NCBI GenBank assembly: GCA_017940955.1
Contig: JAGAXP010000164.1
Location: 1-6,128, forward strand
Origin: Oribacterium sp.
Lineage (GTDB): Bacteria > Bacillota_A > Clostridia > Lachnospirales > Lachnospiraceae
DNA length: 6,128 bases
Direction of reading: 5' to 3'
Made by a program: the position numbers and the translations under genes. The notes beneath the pieces were generated by a model. The model saw only the letters and a list, made by a program, of their open reading frames with translations. It ran no database searches and had not been told where the DNA came from. Positions 1 through 5,704 of the stretch are shown here, in pieces (within the stretch, counting starts at the first letter, position 1; each line of letters opens with the position of its first letter).

Positions 1-864
1 AATGATTATTGCGATAAAAAGTAATACTCCAAGAAGAATGACAGCACCATACTTATGGATATAGTCAAAGAAATCATACTTGTACAGATTACGTGAAGTG
101 TAATCAAGCACTATACCCTGGCTGACGGTATACGGAAGGTCTGAAATCCCCCGGTTCAGATGTTCGATAATGTCGCGTCCTCTGTCAGTATCTCTGGTTC
201 CTGCCCTGAAATCCATAGAGAATATGGTTGAAGTCTGTGGAGAAAGATCCTCATAAGAAGGTTTCTGAAGTATGAAGCTCCAAAAATAGGAATTGTGAAG
301 GAGGGCATCTACCTCTCCTGAGCGAAGAGCCTTGACGCAATCATCCATATCATCATATAGGCTGATCTCCATGTCGGGATACATCCCCTTTACTGTCTCA
401 GCCACGCCGCCCTGGGATCTGAGCATCCCCACCTTAAGCTTATTCAAGGCTGAAAGGTTCCGGTTATTCTCTGTAACAATGGTGAAGGGTGTCTGCATCA
501 AGTTATCAGAAACTATGCTGGACTGACCTGAAGCGCTTTTTATGGCGCTGCCGAAGGGCATAAGAATGTCGTACTCTTCGTTATCGAGAGCATCCTTCAG
601 GGTCTCTTCCTTCATAGCTACGAAGTTCAGCTCATACCCGGCATTATCCGCTGCCTCCCTCAAAAGATCCGCACCGATGCCTATGATCTCTTCTTTTGAA
701 TCATCGAGATAAAAAACCGGGCAGCGGTCAACGGGAACACATACCGTAAGGATCTCTTTGCCTCCGGCTTCCGGACCGGCAAAGGACATAAACGAAAAAC
801 AGAGCACAACAAAAAGACTTAGGATCAAAGCCTTTATCAGATTAAAGTTTCTTTTTGCTTTCAA
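1..864 (-). CDS. Membrane sensor with extracellular solute-binding domain (SBP_bac_3-like), 3' end outside window
   Basis: This is the N-terminal 288 codons of a longer protein. It begins at TTG (862-864), preceded by GGAAGGG at 873-879 with 8 nt spacing. An in-frame TAA at 886-888 rules out a longer start, and the next Met (residue 26) lies inside the signal peptide. Residues 1-29 form the signal peptide: basic KAKR, a hydrophobic run, then a likely cut after SFA. Residues 38-245 resemble periplasmic binding protein family 3: an opening TVCVPVDRCPVFY strand, IGIGADLLREAADNAGY, YDILMPFG, the hinge-type strand KLKVGMLRSQGG, and CVKALRSGEVDALL. Residues 273-288 are strongly hydrophobic (AVILLGVLLFIAIII) and form a membrane helix that runs off the edge. 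A secreted ABC-transporter binding protein would not carry this helix, so I infer a transmembrane receptor whose output domain (histidine kinase, GGDEF or similar) is outside the window. The ligand is unknown; amino acids or other small solutes are usual for the family. Confidence 0.85.
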   Translation of the reverse strand, partial: MKAKRNFNLIKALILSLFVVLCFSFMSFAGPEAGGKEILTVCVPVDRCPVFYLDDSKEEIIGIGADLLREAADNAGYELNFVAMKEETLKDALDNEEYDILMPFGSAIKSASGQSSIVSDNLMQTPFTIVTENNRNLSALNKLKVGMLRSQGGVAETVKGMYPDMEISLYDDMDDCVKALRSGEVDALLHNSYFWSFILQKPSYEDLSPQTSTIFSMDFRAGTRDTDRGRDIIEHLNRGISDLPYTVSQGIVLDYTSRNLYKYDFFDYIHKYGAVILLGVLLFIAIII

Positions 865-962
865 AACAAAATCCCTTCCTTTTCTTTACCCTTTATATGA
901 AAGTTCGACCTTGTTGCTTTTTTTATAAATTTTTACTTATAGAAATCTTCCAAAGACCAAAG

Positions 963-991
963 ATTATATGGTATGCCAAATAATCAATGTA
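963..991 (-). promoter_or_regulatory. Candidate sigma-70 promoter for the sensor gene
   Basis: On the minus strand a perfect TATAAT lies at 968-963, with TACATT at 991-986 after a 17-nt spacer. The -35 box is poor. It would give a leader of roughly 90 nt before the TTG at 864. It lies beyond the terminator of the reductase gene, which is where an independent promoter for the sensor is expected. The call rests mainly on the -10 box in an A+T-rich region, so it is weak. Confidence 0.3.
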
Positions 992-1005
992 TTTTCCCAT
1001 AATGT

Positions 1006-1037
1006 AAAAAGGCGGCCGGGATTACCCGACCGCCTTT
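1006..1037 (-). terminator. Rho-independent terminator of the reductase gene
   Basis: A 13-bp stem (1008-1020 with 1025-1037) closes a 4-nt loop. Read on the minus strand the single imperfect pair is a G-U wobble and the stem runs into five T residues (1010-1006). Read on the plus strand the same pair is a C-A mismatch. Both facts favour minus-strand use, ending transcription about 80 nt after the reductase stop codon. It also separates the reductase from the sensor gene further left. Confidence 0.88.
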
Positions 1038-1117
1038 AAATACATTACTTATATAAACGTATACTTTTTGGGAATTAAATCTGAATTACTTGACCAAGCC
1101 TGATGGCAGTCAAACTA

Positions 1118-3139
1118 TCATCCAACATACTCTACAGCGCTATTTCCTGCGATCTGACCAAATACGATGATATCTGTTACAGCTGTTCCGCCAAGACGGT
1201 TTCCGCCGTGAACGCCTCCGGTAACCTCACCGGCTGCGAAAAGACCAGGGATAACTTCGCCTGACTTGTTGATAACTTCTGAATTCGTATTGATCTTAAG
1301 TCCACCCATTGTGTGATGGATACCGGGAGTTACAAGGATTGCATAGTAAGGTGCTGTTGCAAGGTCGTTTTCATTAGAGAATGATGTACGTCCGAACTCT
1401 TCATCCTTCTTGTCAGCCCAGATCTTAGCCCAGCCTTCCATTGTCTCCTTGAATGCATCAGCCGGGATACCGATAGCCTCTGCAAGCTCCTCATAGGTCT
1501 CGCCCTTGTAGCCGTAACCGGAATCAAGGTAACCCTGATATACCTTAGAACCATCGATCATCTTCTGGTCAAGGATAAGCCATGCAGTACCGTTTGTCTG
1601 CTCTATCTCAGCTGCAGAAACCTTATCTCTTGTTGAAACTTCATCATAGAAACGCTTTCCTTCATTGTTTACAAGGATAGCACCGTCACCACGTACACCC
1701 TCTGTGATAAGGTGAGCATTGCCACCCTCATCAACATGTACTGTAGGATGGATCTGGATCTGATCAAGATCAACTACGTCAGCATTAACATCTTCAGCCT
1801 GTGCCATCTTGATACCCTGACCAAGCGCACCGTCAGCATTGGTTGAGCAGAAGCCCTTGAGATCAGGTTTAAGCTCTTCAACCATCTCCTGGTTTGCACC
1901 GAAACCACCTGTAGCAAGAACTACAGCCTTGGCATTTACAGTGATCTCGTTTCCGGTCTCACCTTCTGCAACGACACCAACTGCCTTGCCGTCTTCCATG
2001 ATGATCTTGTTAGCTGTTGTATTGTAGTAAACCTCGATGCCGTCTCTCTCCTCAACGTTCTTTGTAAGAGCAGGTACGATGAATGCTCCGACTGAAAGTG
2101 TCTTGCCTTCTGCATCTACAGGTCTGTGGATACGCTTAACCGAAGCACCGCCGGCAGCACCAACAGATGAAAGCTCTGCGTTGTGCTCCTTAAGCCATGT
2201 GATAGCACCTGCTGAATTCTTTGTAAGTGTATCAACAAGCTCAGGATCATTGATTCCATGTCCGCCGATGATTGTATCGAGAGCCATAAGCTCAGGAGTA
2301 TCGAAATATCCGTCAGGTGAAGCCTGGTAAGCATCCCACTGCTGCTGAACTGTTGCAGCAAGCTTTGTGATAGTCTCATTATCAGCCCACTTCTCAGCTG
2401 CTGTCTTGAGAGTCTTCTCAACACCATCACCCTCTGTAAACTCATTCTTGCTCTGGTATTCTGTGCCTGCAGCATTGAGGCCACCTGTTGAACGAACAGT
2501 GTTTCCACCGCCCATTGCCTGTGACTCAAGGATAACTACCTTCTTACCTGCGTCAGCTGCTGTGATGGCTGCTGTCATACCTGCGCCACCCATACCAACT
2601 ACAACTATATCTGTTTCGATGGTCATATCCTCTTGAGGCTCAACTGCTGCATCGATCTCTATTGAATCAAGGTCTTCAGGCTTAAGTCCTGCCTCAGCAA
2701 GAGCTGCTGTTGCTGCCTTAACGATAGCATCTGATGTGATGGTAGCACCCGAAACAGCATCAACCTGAACTGTATTTCCTGCGATCATCTTCTCAGGGAA
2801 ATCAGCTATAGGTTTTGTTCCTATACCGTCTGTCTCTCCCGGACCTTCAATCTTAACGTCTGCGATCTTTCCGTCTTCAAGTGTCAATGTAACTGTTACA
2901 GGGTTACTGTCACCATGGATTCCCGGTGCCGATCCTGTGAATGTTCCCGAAACTGCTCCTCCCTCTGCTGCCGGAGCCTCTGTTGCTGCGTCTGTTGCAG
3001 CTGCGGTTGTTTCTGCCTCCGGTGCTGCTGTTGTTGCTGCCGGAGGAGTGCTTCCGGCACATCCTGCAAGGGCTGTTGCTGTCATGGCTCCTGCCATAAC
3101 CACTGAAGTAATCTTTCTACCCAGTTCAAGTTTTTTCAT
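1118..3139 (-). CDS. Flavinylated extracellular reductase lipoprotein (FMN-binding domain plus fumarate-reductase-like FAD domain)
   Basis: This is a 673-residue cell-surface reductase of the flavocytochrome c / fumarate reductase family. I chose the ATG at 3139 because AGGTAGGA (3152-3145) sits just upstream; a TTG at 3157 would place that ribosome site inside the gene. Residues 1-27 are a lipoprotein signal with lipobox LAGC (Cys27). Residues 30-62 form an Ala/Thr/Pro/Glu linker. Residues 65-151 are an FMN-binding domain with DAVSGAT (127-133), the ApbE flavin-transferase motif; Thr133 should carry FMN covalently. From about residue 175 comes the FAD domain: GMGGAG (182-187), Glu205 for the ribose, and a late GNRLGGTAVTDI motif. 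Compared from memory with Shewanella Fcc3, the active-site residues are present: His464, Thr479, Glu480, Arg483, Arg504, His609 and Arg648. No CxxCH heme site exists, so electrons should come through FMN. Fumarate is the first guess for substrate, but related enzymes reduce urocanate, acrylates and cinnamates. It appears to be transcribed alone, divergent from an RpiR regulator. Confidence 0.93.
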   Translation of the reverse strand: MKKLELGRKITSVVMAGAMTATALAGCAGSTPPAATTAAPEAETTAAATDAATEAPAAEGGAVSGTFTGSAPGIHGDSNPVTVTLTLEDGKIADVKIEGPGETDGIGTKPIADFPEKMIAGNTVQVDAVSGATITSDAIVKAATAALAEAGLKPEDLDSIEIDAAVEPQEDMTIETDIVVVGMGGAGMTAAITAADAGKKVVILESQAMGGGNTVRSTGGLNAAGTEYQSKNEFTEGDGVEKTLKTAAEKWADNETITKLAATVQQQWDAYQASPDGYFDTPELMALDTIIGGHGINDPELVDTLTKNSAGAITWLKEHNAELSSVGAAGGASVKRIHRPVDAEGKTLSVGAFIVPALTKNVEERDGIEVYYNTTANKIIMEDGKAVGVVAEGETGNEITVNAKAVVLATGGFGANQEMVEELKPDLKGFCSTNADGALGQGIKMAQAEDVNADVVDLDQIQIHPTVHVDEGGNAHLITEGVRGDGAILVNNEGKRFYDEVSTRDKVSAAEIEQTNGTAWLILDQKMIDGSKVYQGYLDSGYGYKGETYEELAEAIGIPADAFKETMEGWAKIWADKKDEEFGRTSFSNENDLATAPYYAILVTPGIHHTMGGLKINTNSEVINKSGEVIPGLFAAGEVTGGVHGGNRLGGTAVTDIIVFGQIAGNSAVEYVG

Positions 3140-3163
3140 AATATTCCTACCTCTCAATTAGTT

Positions 3164-3179
3164 TTGACAATTTTGTCAA
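3164..3179. promoter_or_regulatory. Palindromic operator candidate TTGACAA-TT-TTGTCAA
   Basis: A perfect 7+7 inverted repeat with a 2-nt centre lies between the divergent reductase and RpiR genes, 25 nt before the reductase ATG and just upstream of its ribosome site. RpiR-family proteins bind as dimers to inverted repeats, so this is the best candidate for the neighbouring regulator's site. A further TTGACAA half lies at 3249-3255. The palindrome is seen directly; binding by this regulator is inference. Confidence 0.55.
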
Positions 3180-3201
3180 TCAGATACGGTTTTCTGTGGC
3201 A

Positions 3202-3230
3202 ATATTATCATCCGGCTATAGATAATGCAA
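3202..3230 (-). promoter_or_regulatory. Candidate sigma-70 promoter of the reductase gene
   Basis: On the minus strand TTGCAT (3230-3225) and TAATAT (3207-3202) are separated by exactly 17 nt. Transcription would begin near 3195, giving a leader of about 56 nt that includes the 3164-3179 palindrome. A protein bound there would then block elongation or promoter escape rather than cover the -10 box. Confidence 0.45.
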
Positions 3231-3248
3231 CGGGTTTTTGATATATTA

Positions 3249-3275
3249 TTGACAACGTTATGTTTTTTTTATAAA
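3249..3275 (+). promoter_or_regulatory. TTGACA / TATAAA pair ahead of the RpiR gene (promoter or operator half-site)
   Basis: A consensus TTGACA (3249-3254) is followed 15 nt later by TATAAA (3270-3275). The spacer is short, and a start about 7 nt after the -10 box would fall at 3281-3283, inside the gene's own GGAG ribosome site. It may therefore be a real but awkward promoter, or the TTGACAA may be a half-operator matching the 3164-3179 palindrome. Confidence 0.3.
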
Positions 3276-3290
3276 TGCCGGAGTAGATTA

Positions 3291-4034
3291 ATGAATATCA
3301 TAGAAAAGATGCATCAATTTAAGGATTCCTACACCTCGAATGAACAGAAACTCTATCAGATGATCATTAAAAATCCTGACCTCATACACACCTTCACCAT
3401 CACACAGATCGCAGGTTTTGCCGACGTCTCTACTTCAGCCATGCTGAGGTTTTGCAAACGACTGGGCTTTAACGGCTATAAGGATTTCAAATTTGAAATG
3501 GATGCCTGGCTCCGTTCCGAAAGTGCACAGTCAGCTTCCGACAATCCTCTTCAAAAAATCGCAAGCTCTTTTTCCGATGCCATAATGTCTATACCGGAGG
3601 CATGTGGTGATGGACTAAAAAAGCTTTCAACTGACATACTTTCATCTGATAAAGTCATGTGTTTTGGAAGATACAGAAACAAGATAGTCTGTGATAAATT
3701 CCGTATGAATCTCACAGACCTTGGCATCCCCTGTCTCGTCGCCTCTGATCTTCTGAGCTATGAGCATTCCGAGAAACTGGTTGTCCCCGACACTACTGTG
3801 ATCATCTTCAGCGTTTATCACGATATGAAAAGCTATCAAAGCATAATTGAGGAAATCTCATCCATAACAGATAAGCTCTGGCTTGTAACCTGTAACATCG
3901 AAAGAACCAAACATACACCTATTCACAACATACTTCTTTTACCGAACATCTCAAACAATTTCATGGCCGTTGACCAACAGACAGTCATGATCGCATTTGT
4001 GGAAATGCTGACATATATATTGAGGCAGGAATAG
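3291..4034 (+). CDS. MurR/RpiR-family transcriptional regulator (HTH plus divergent SIS domain)
   Basis: This is a 247-residue DNA-binding regulator. The ATG at 3291 follows GGAG (3280-3283) with 7 nt spacing and gives the usual family N-terminus, MNIIEKMHQF. An upstream in-frame ATG at 3225 has no ribosome site and would add 22 unrelated residues. Residues 1-75 are the RpiR helix-turn-helix domain, with TITQIAGFADVSTSAML then RFCKRLGFNGYKDFK, close to the family signature. Residues 105-245 fit a SIS (sugar isomerase) domain by position and strand-helix pattern: DKVMCFGRYRNKIV, LGIPCLV, TTVIIFSVYHD, KLWLVTCN. The usual phosphosugar contacts are not evident: the first loop lacks the typical Gly-x-Gly-x-Ser, and FSVYHD replaces the usual Ser-Gly-x-Thr loop. 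I infer it senses something other than a standard sugar phosphate, or has lost ligand binding. It is divergent from the reductase gene and probably controls it. Confidence 0.9.
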   Translation: MNIIEKMHQFKDSYTSNEQKLYQMIIKNPDLIHTFTITQIAGFADVSTSAMLRFCKRLGFNGYKDFKFEMDAWLRSESAQSASDNPLQKIASSFSDAIMSIPEACGDGLKKLSTDILSSDKVMCFGRYRNKIVCDKFRMNLTDLGIPCLVASDLLSYEHSEKLVVPDTTVIIFSVYHDMKSYQSIIEEISSITDKLWLVTCNIERTKHTPIHNILLLPNISNNFMAVDQQTVMIAFVEMLTYILRQE

Positions 4035-4115
4035 TAATTCGCTGCAGTTAACCGAGCTGATGTTCTTATACACGAAAAACAAGACTGCAATAAAAGGGAT
4101 TAAGCATATAAGAAA

Positions 4116-4191
4116 CCGGGTGTAAGCCTATAACAACTCAGCCGGGTACAGGCAGACCGGAGTCAATGTACTTCGGCTTACCTATACCCGG
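4116..4191 (+). other. Alternative RNA stem competing with the terminator hairpin
   Basis: CCGGGTGTAAGCC (4116-4128) can pair with GGCTTAC (4175-4181) and ACCCGG (4186-4191), leaving CTAT (4182-4185) as a bulge: 13 Watson-Crick pairs. This uses bases 4186-4191, which also belong to the 3' arm of the terminator, so the two folds exclude each other. The pairing is seen in the sequence. Whether it acts as a switch, a processing site or a remnant of a dispersed repeat is unknown. Confidence 0.4.
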
Positions 4192-4200
4192 CTGAGTTTT
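4135..4200 (+). terminator. Long terminator hairpin between convergent genes
   Basis: A perfect 14-bp stem (4135-4148 with 4185-4198) is extended inward by AGG/CCT (4150-4152 with 4181-4183) and capped by CCGGAGT/ACTTCGG (4157-4163 with 4170-4176; one G-U pair) around a 6-nt loop. On the plus strand it ends in four T residues, about 100 nt after the RpiR stop. On the minus strand it is followed by TTGTTAT, so it may also stop transcription from rsgI. The 66-nt complex stem is longer than an ordinary terminator. Confidence 0.75.
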
Positions 4201-4215
4201 ACCTGCTAATCCAAT

Positions 4216-4235
4216 CCGCCGGATTCGACCGGCGG
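4216..4235 (-). other. G+C-rich hairpin just after rsgI
   Basis: CCGCCGG (4216-4222) and CCGGCGG (4229-4235) form a 7-bp G+C-only stem around a 6-nt loop, 32 nt past the rsgI stop. Neither strand has a proper T-tract after it. It may stabilise the 3' end of the rsgI transcript or assist the longer hairpin at 4135-4200; as a terminator on its own it would be weak. Confidence 0.45.
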
Positions 4236-4266
4236 CACAATATTTTATGAAATAGTTTTATCCCGT

Positions 4267-5613
4267 TTAATATGGTATCTGCATCCACGGGCCAACGGGA
4301 ACCTGCGGACCCGGGGATATAGTTCCCTGGTCAACTGTTGTTTCAGGAACAGTGACAGAAGTATCTCCTCTTGAAGGACCGAACTCATAGGCATTTTCAT
4401 TTCCTGCAGAACCTGCGGGAACGTCATTGCCTTCTGAATCTGCATTATATGCTTCATTAATCTCTGCCGCAGCTTCTATCGGATCTTCACCGAAAGACTG
4501 TTCCGGTAATGTTTCCATCTCAGCCCAGTCACCTGTAATGAGGTTTCCGTTTACATCATACATTTCGGGAACCGTCTCCGGATCAAAGCTTTCAACAGAT
4601 TCATGAGTCTCATACTGGATGTCAAGGTTACTGATAGATACCTTGCCATCATCTTTCTTTAATTCAGGAGCTTTGTACGTACCCTTTACGGCACCGACGC
4701 CCTTCATGAGATCCTCTACGGATGCCTCCTTATAGCGTTCCGCAAGACTCTTGTCGATCTGTATCTCTGACGCTCTTTTTTCTACCGCCGCTGTATCCGT
4801 CTTATCGGATGGCCTTACGGAGTTTCTTGCCTCAACAGTACGTATAGCCTGATATCTGCCCGTTGAGATTGAAAGATTGGATGCCATATTATGCTCCGTG
4901 AGATCAGCTGTGTTTATCAGATAATAACTGCTGCCGGTTCCGCTGCTGTCCGAATTGGTAGTCACATTGGTCATTCCTGAAATTTCATTGAGACTTTCTT
5001 TTATCTCATCTACAAGCAGCCCGGTTCTTTCAGGTTCCGATCCCGAGACATTGAGAAGGATACATGCTGTCGATGTATTTTTCCCGTTCCCGGATATTTT
5101 ATCTTTGGTCGCTTCTTTCCCTGCTGTATCACCTTTGCCCGTTCCTGATGTCGCATTGTTTTTTGAATCAGCAAAAAGCCCCTGCTCCTCCATAACATCA
5201 ACTGTCTTTTTGAGCGCCTGCCCCAGAGTATTACCTATAAGATGTTTTGTTTCCAGTTCTTTTTCCAAGGTGATGGCTTCATCGTTTACGGAGTAAACCT
5301 TTATAACTCGGTTAAAACGGTTTAACGAGAACTCCAGTGACGGATTTACATCCACAGACACATAGGAAACTGCGAATGCCGCGTTGTAGGTATACCAGAC
5401 CACAAAGGTCAGTACCACCACCATAAATGCTGCTGCCACGAGACGTTTCAATATCTCTGCCGCAATGGGTCCGGCTCCTGTACCGCGGGTGGTCCCGACA
5501 ATATCGATGGTATCCCCCGCCTGTAACTCATTCTGTTTTATTCTGATAATGTCACCGTTCTTCTTAAGAACCGCCGCCTTACCGTTTTTAACTTCCAGAA
5601 CTACTGCTTTCAT
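4267..5613 (-). CDS. rsgI: RsgI-type membrane anti-sigma factor with Asn-Pro self-cleavage site
   Basis: This 448-residue protein should hold SigI inactive at the membrane and release it after an outside signal. Residues 1-50 are the cytoplasmic RsgI N-terminal domain that binds SigI, a small beta-rich unit (KAVVLEVKNGKAAVLKKNGD, then LQAGDTIDIVG). Residues 57-77 are the single membrane helix. Residues 82-108 (YVSVDVNPSLEF, then NRFNRVIKV) match the conserved extracellular RsgI domain, where self-cleavage between Asn and Pro is known in the family; here that is Asn90-Pro91. The domain continues to about 262, with a Gly/Asn/Lys/Thr-rich insertion at about 150-180 before strand TACILLNVS. Residues 263-448 are polar, acidic and low in complexity, ending in a Pro/Gly-rich tail; I recognise no carbohydrate-binding or glycosidase module such as those on cellulosomal RsgI proteins. 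AGGAAG (5628-5623) lies 9 nt before the ATG. It lies 91 nt after sigI and is probably co-transcribed. Confidence 0.9.
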   Translation of the reverse strand: MKAVVLEVKNGKAAVLKKNGDIIRIKQNELQAGDTIDIVGTTRGTGAGPIAAEILKRLVAAAFMVVVLTFVVWYTYNAAFAVSYVSVDVNPSLEFSLNRFNRVIKVYSVNDEAITLEKELETKHLIGNTLGQALKKTVDVMEEQGLFADSKNNATSGTGKGDTAGKEATKDKISGNGKNTSTACILLNVSGSEPERTGLLVDEIKESLNEISGMTNVTTNSDSSGTGSSYYLINTADLTEHNMASNLSISTGRYQAIRTVEARNSVRPSDKTDTAAVEKRASEIQIDKSLAERYKEASVEDLMKGVGAVKGTYKAPELKKDDGKVSISNLDIQYETHESVESFDPETVPEMYDVNGNLITGDWAEMETLPEQSFGEDPIEAAAEINEAYNADSEGNDVPAGSAGNENAYEFGPSRGDTSVTVPETTVDQGTISPGPQVPVGPWMQIPY

Positions 5614-5704
5614 GTGTCATCACTTCCTGTTTTCTATATCATTTAAACATTTCATTCATATATCCAATCTGTATTTTCTCGAAATAGATTACTAGTATTA
5701 TCGG

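Noticed and set aside
332..526. Plus-strand 64-codon reading frame
   Set aside because: It is a shadow of the minus-strand sensor gene, with no ribosome site or recognisable domain.
865..962. Possible riboswitch in the sensor leader
   Set aside because: The leader is short and A+T-rich, with no stable stem or conserved core that I recognise.
2116..2529. Minus-strand 137-codon frame overlapping the reductase
   Set aside because: It is an alternative frame of a clearly coding region, with composition typical of shadow frames and no family resemblance.
2915..3106. Cys-rich 63-codon plus-strand reading frame
   Set aside because: It is antisense to the Ala/Thr/Pro/Glu linker of the reductase. 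GCT/GCA-rich codons read backwards in this frame give TGC/TGT runs, and there is no ribosome site.
1118..3157. TTG start at 3157 for the reductase
   Set aside because: It would put the ribosome site AGGTAGGA inside the coding sequence. The ATG at 3139 gives a normal lipoprotein signal peptide.
3225..3290. Upstream ATG at 3225 for the RpiR gene
   Set aside because: It has no ribosome site and would add 22 residues not seen in the family. The ATG at 3291 has GGAG and the typical N-terminus.
4955..5296. Plus-strand 113-codon reading frame
   Set aside because: It is antisense to rsgI and rich in Ser, Phe and Pro, as shadows of Glu/Lys-rich coding sequence are. There is no supporting start signal.
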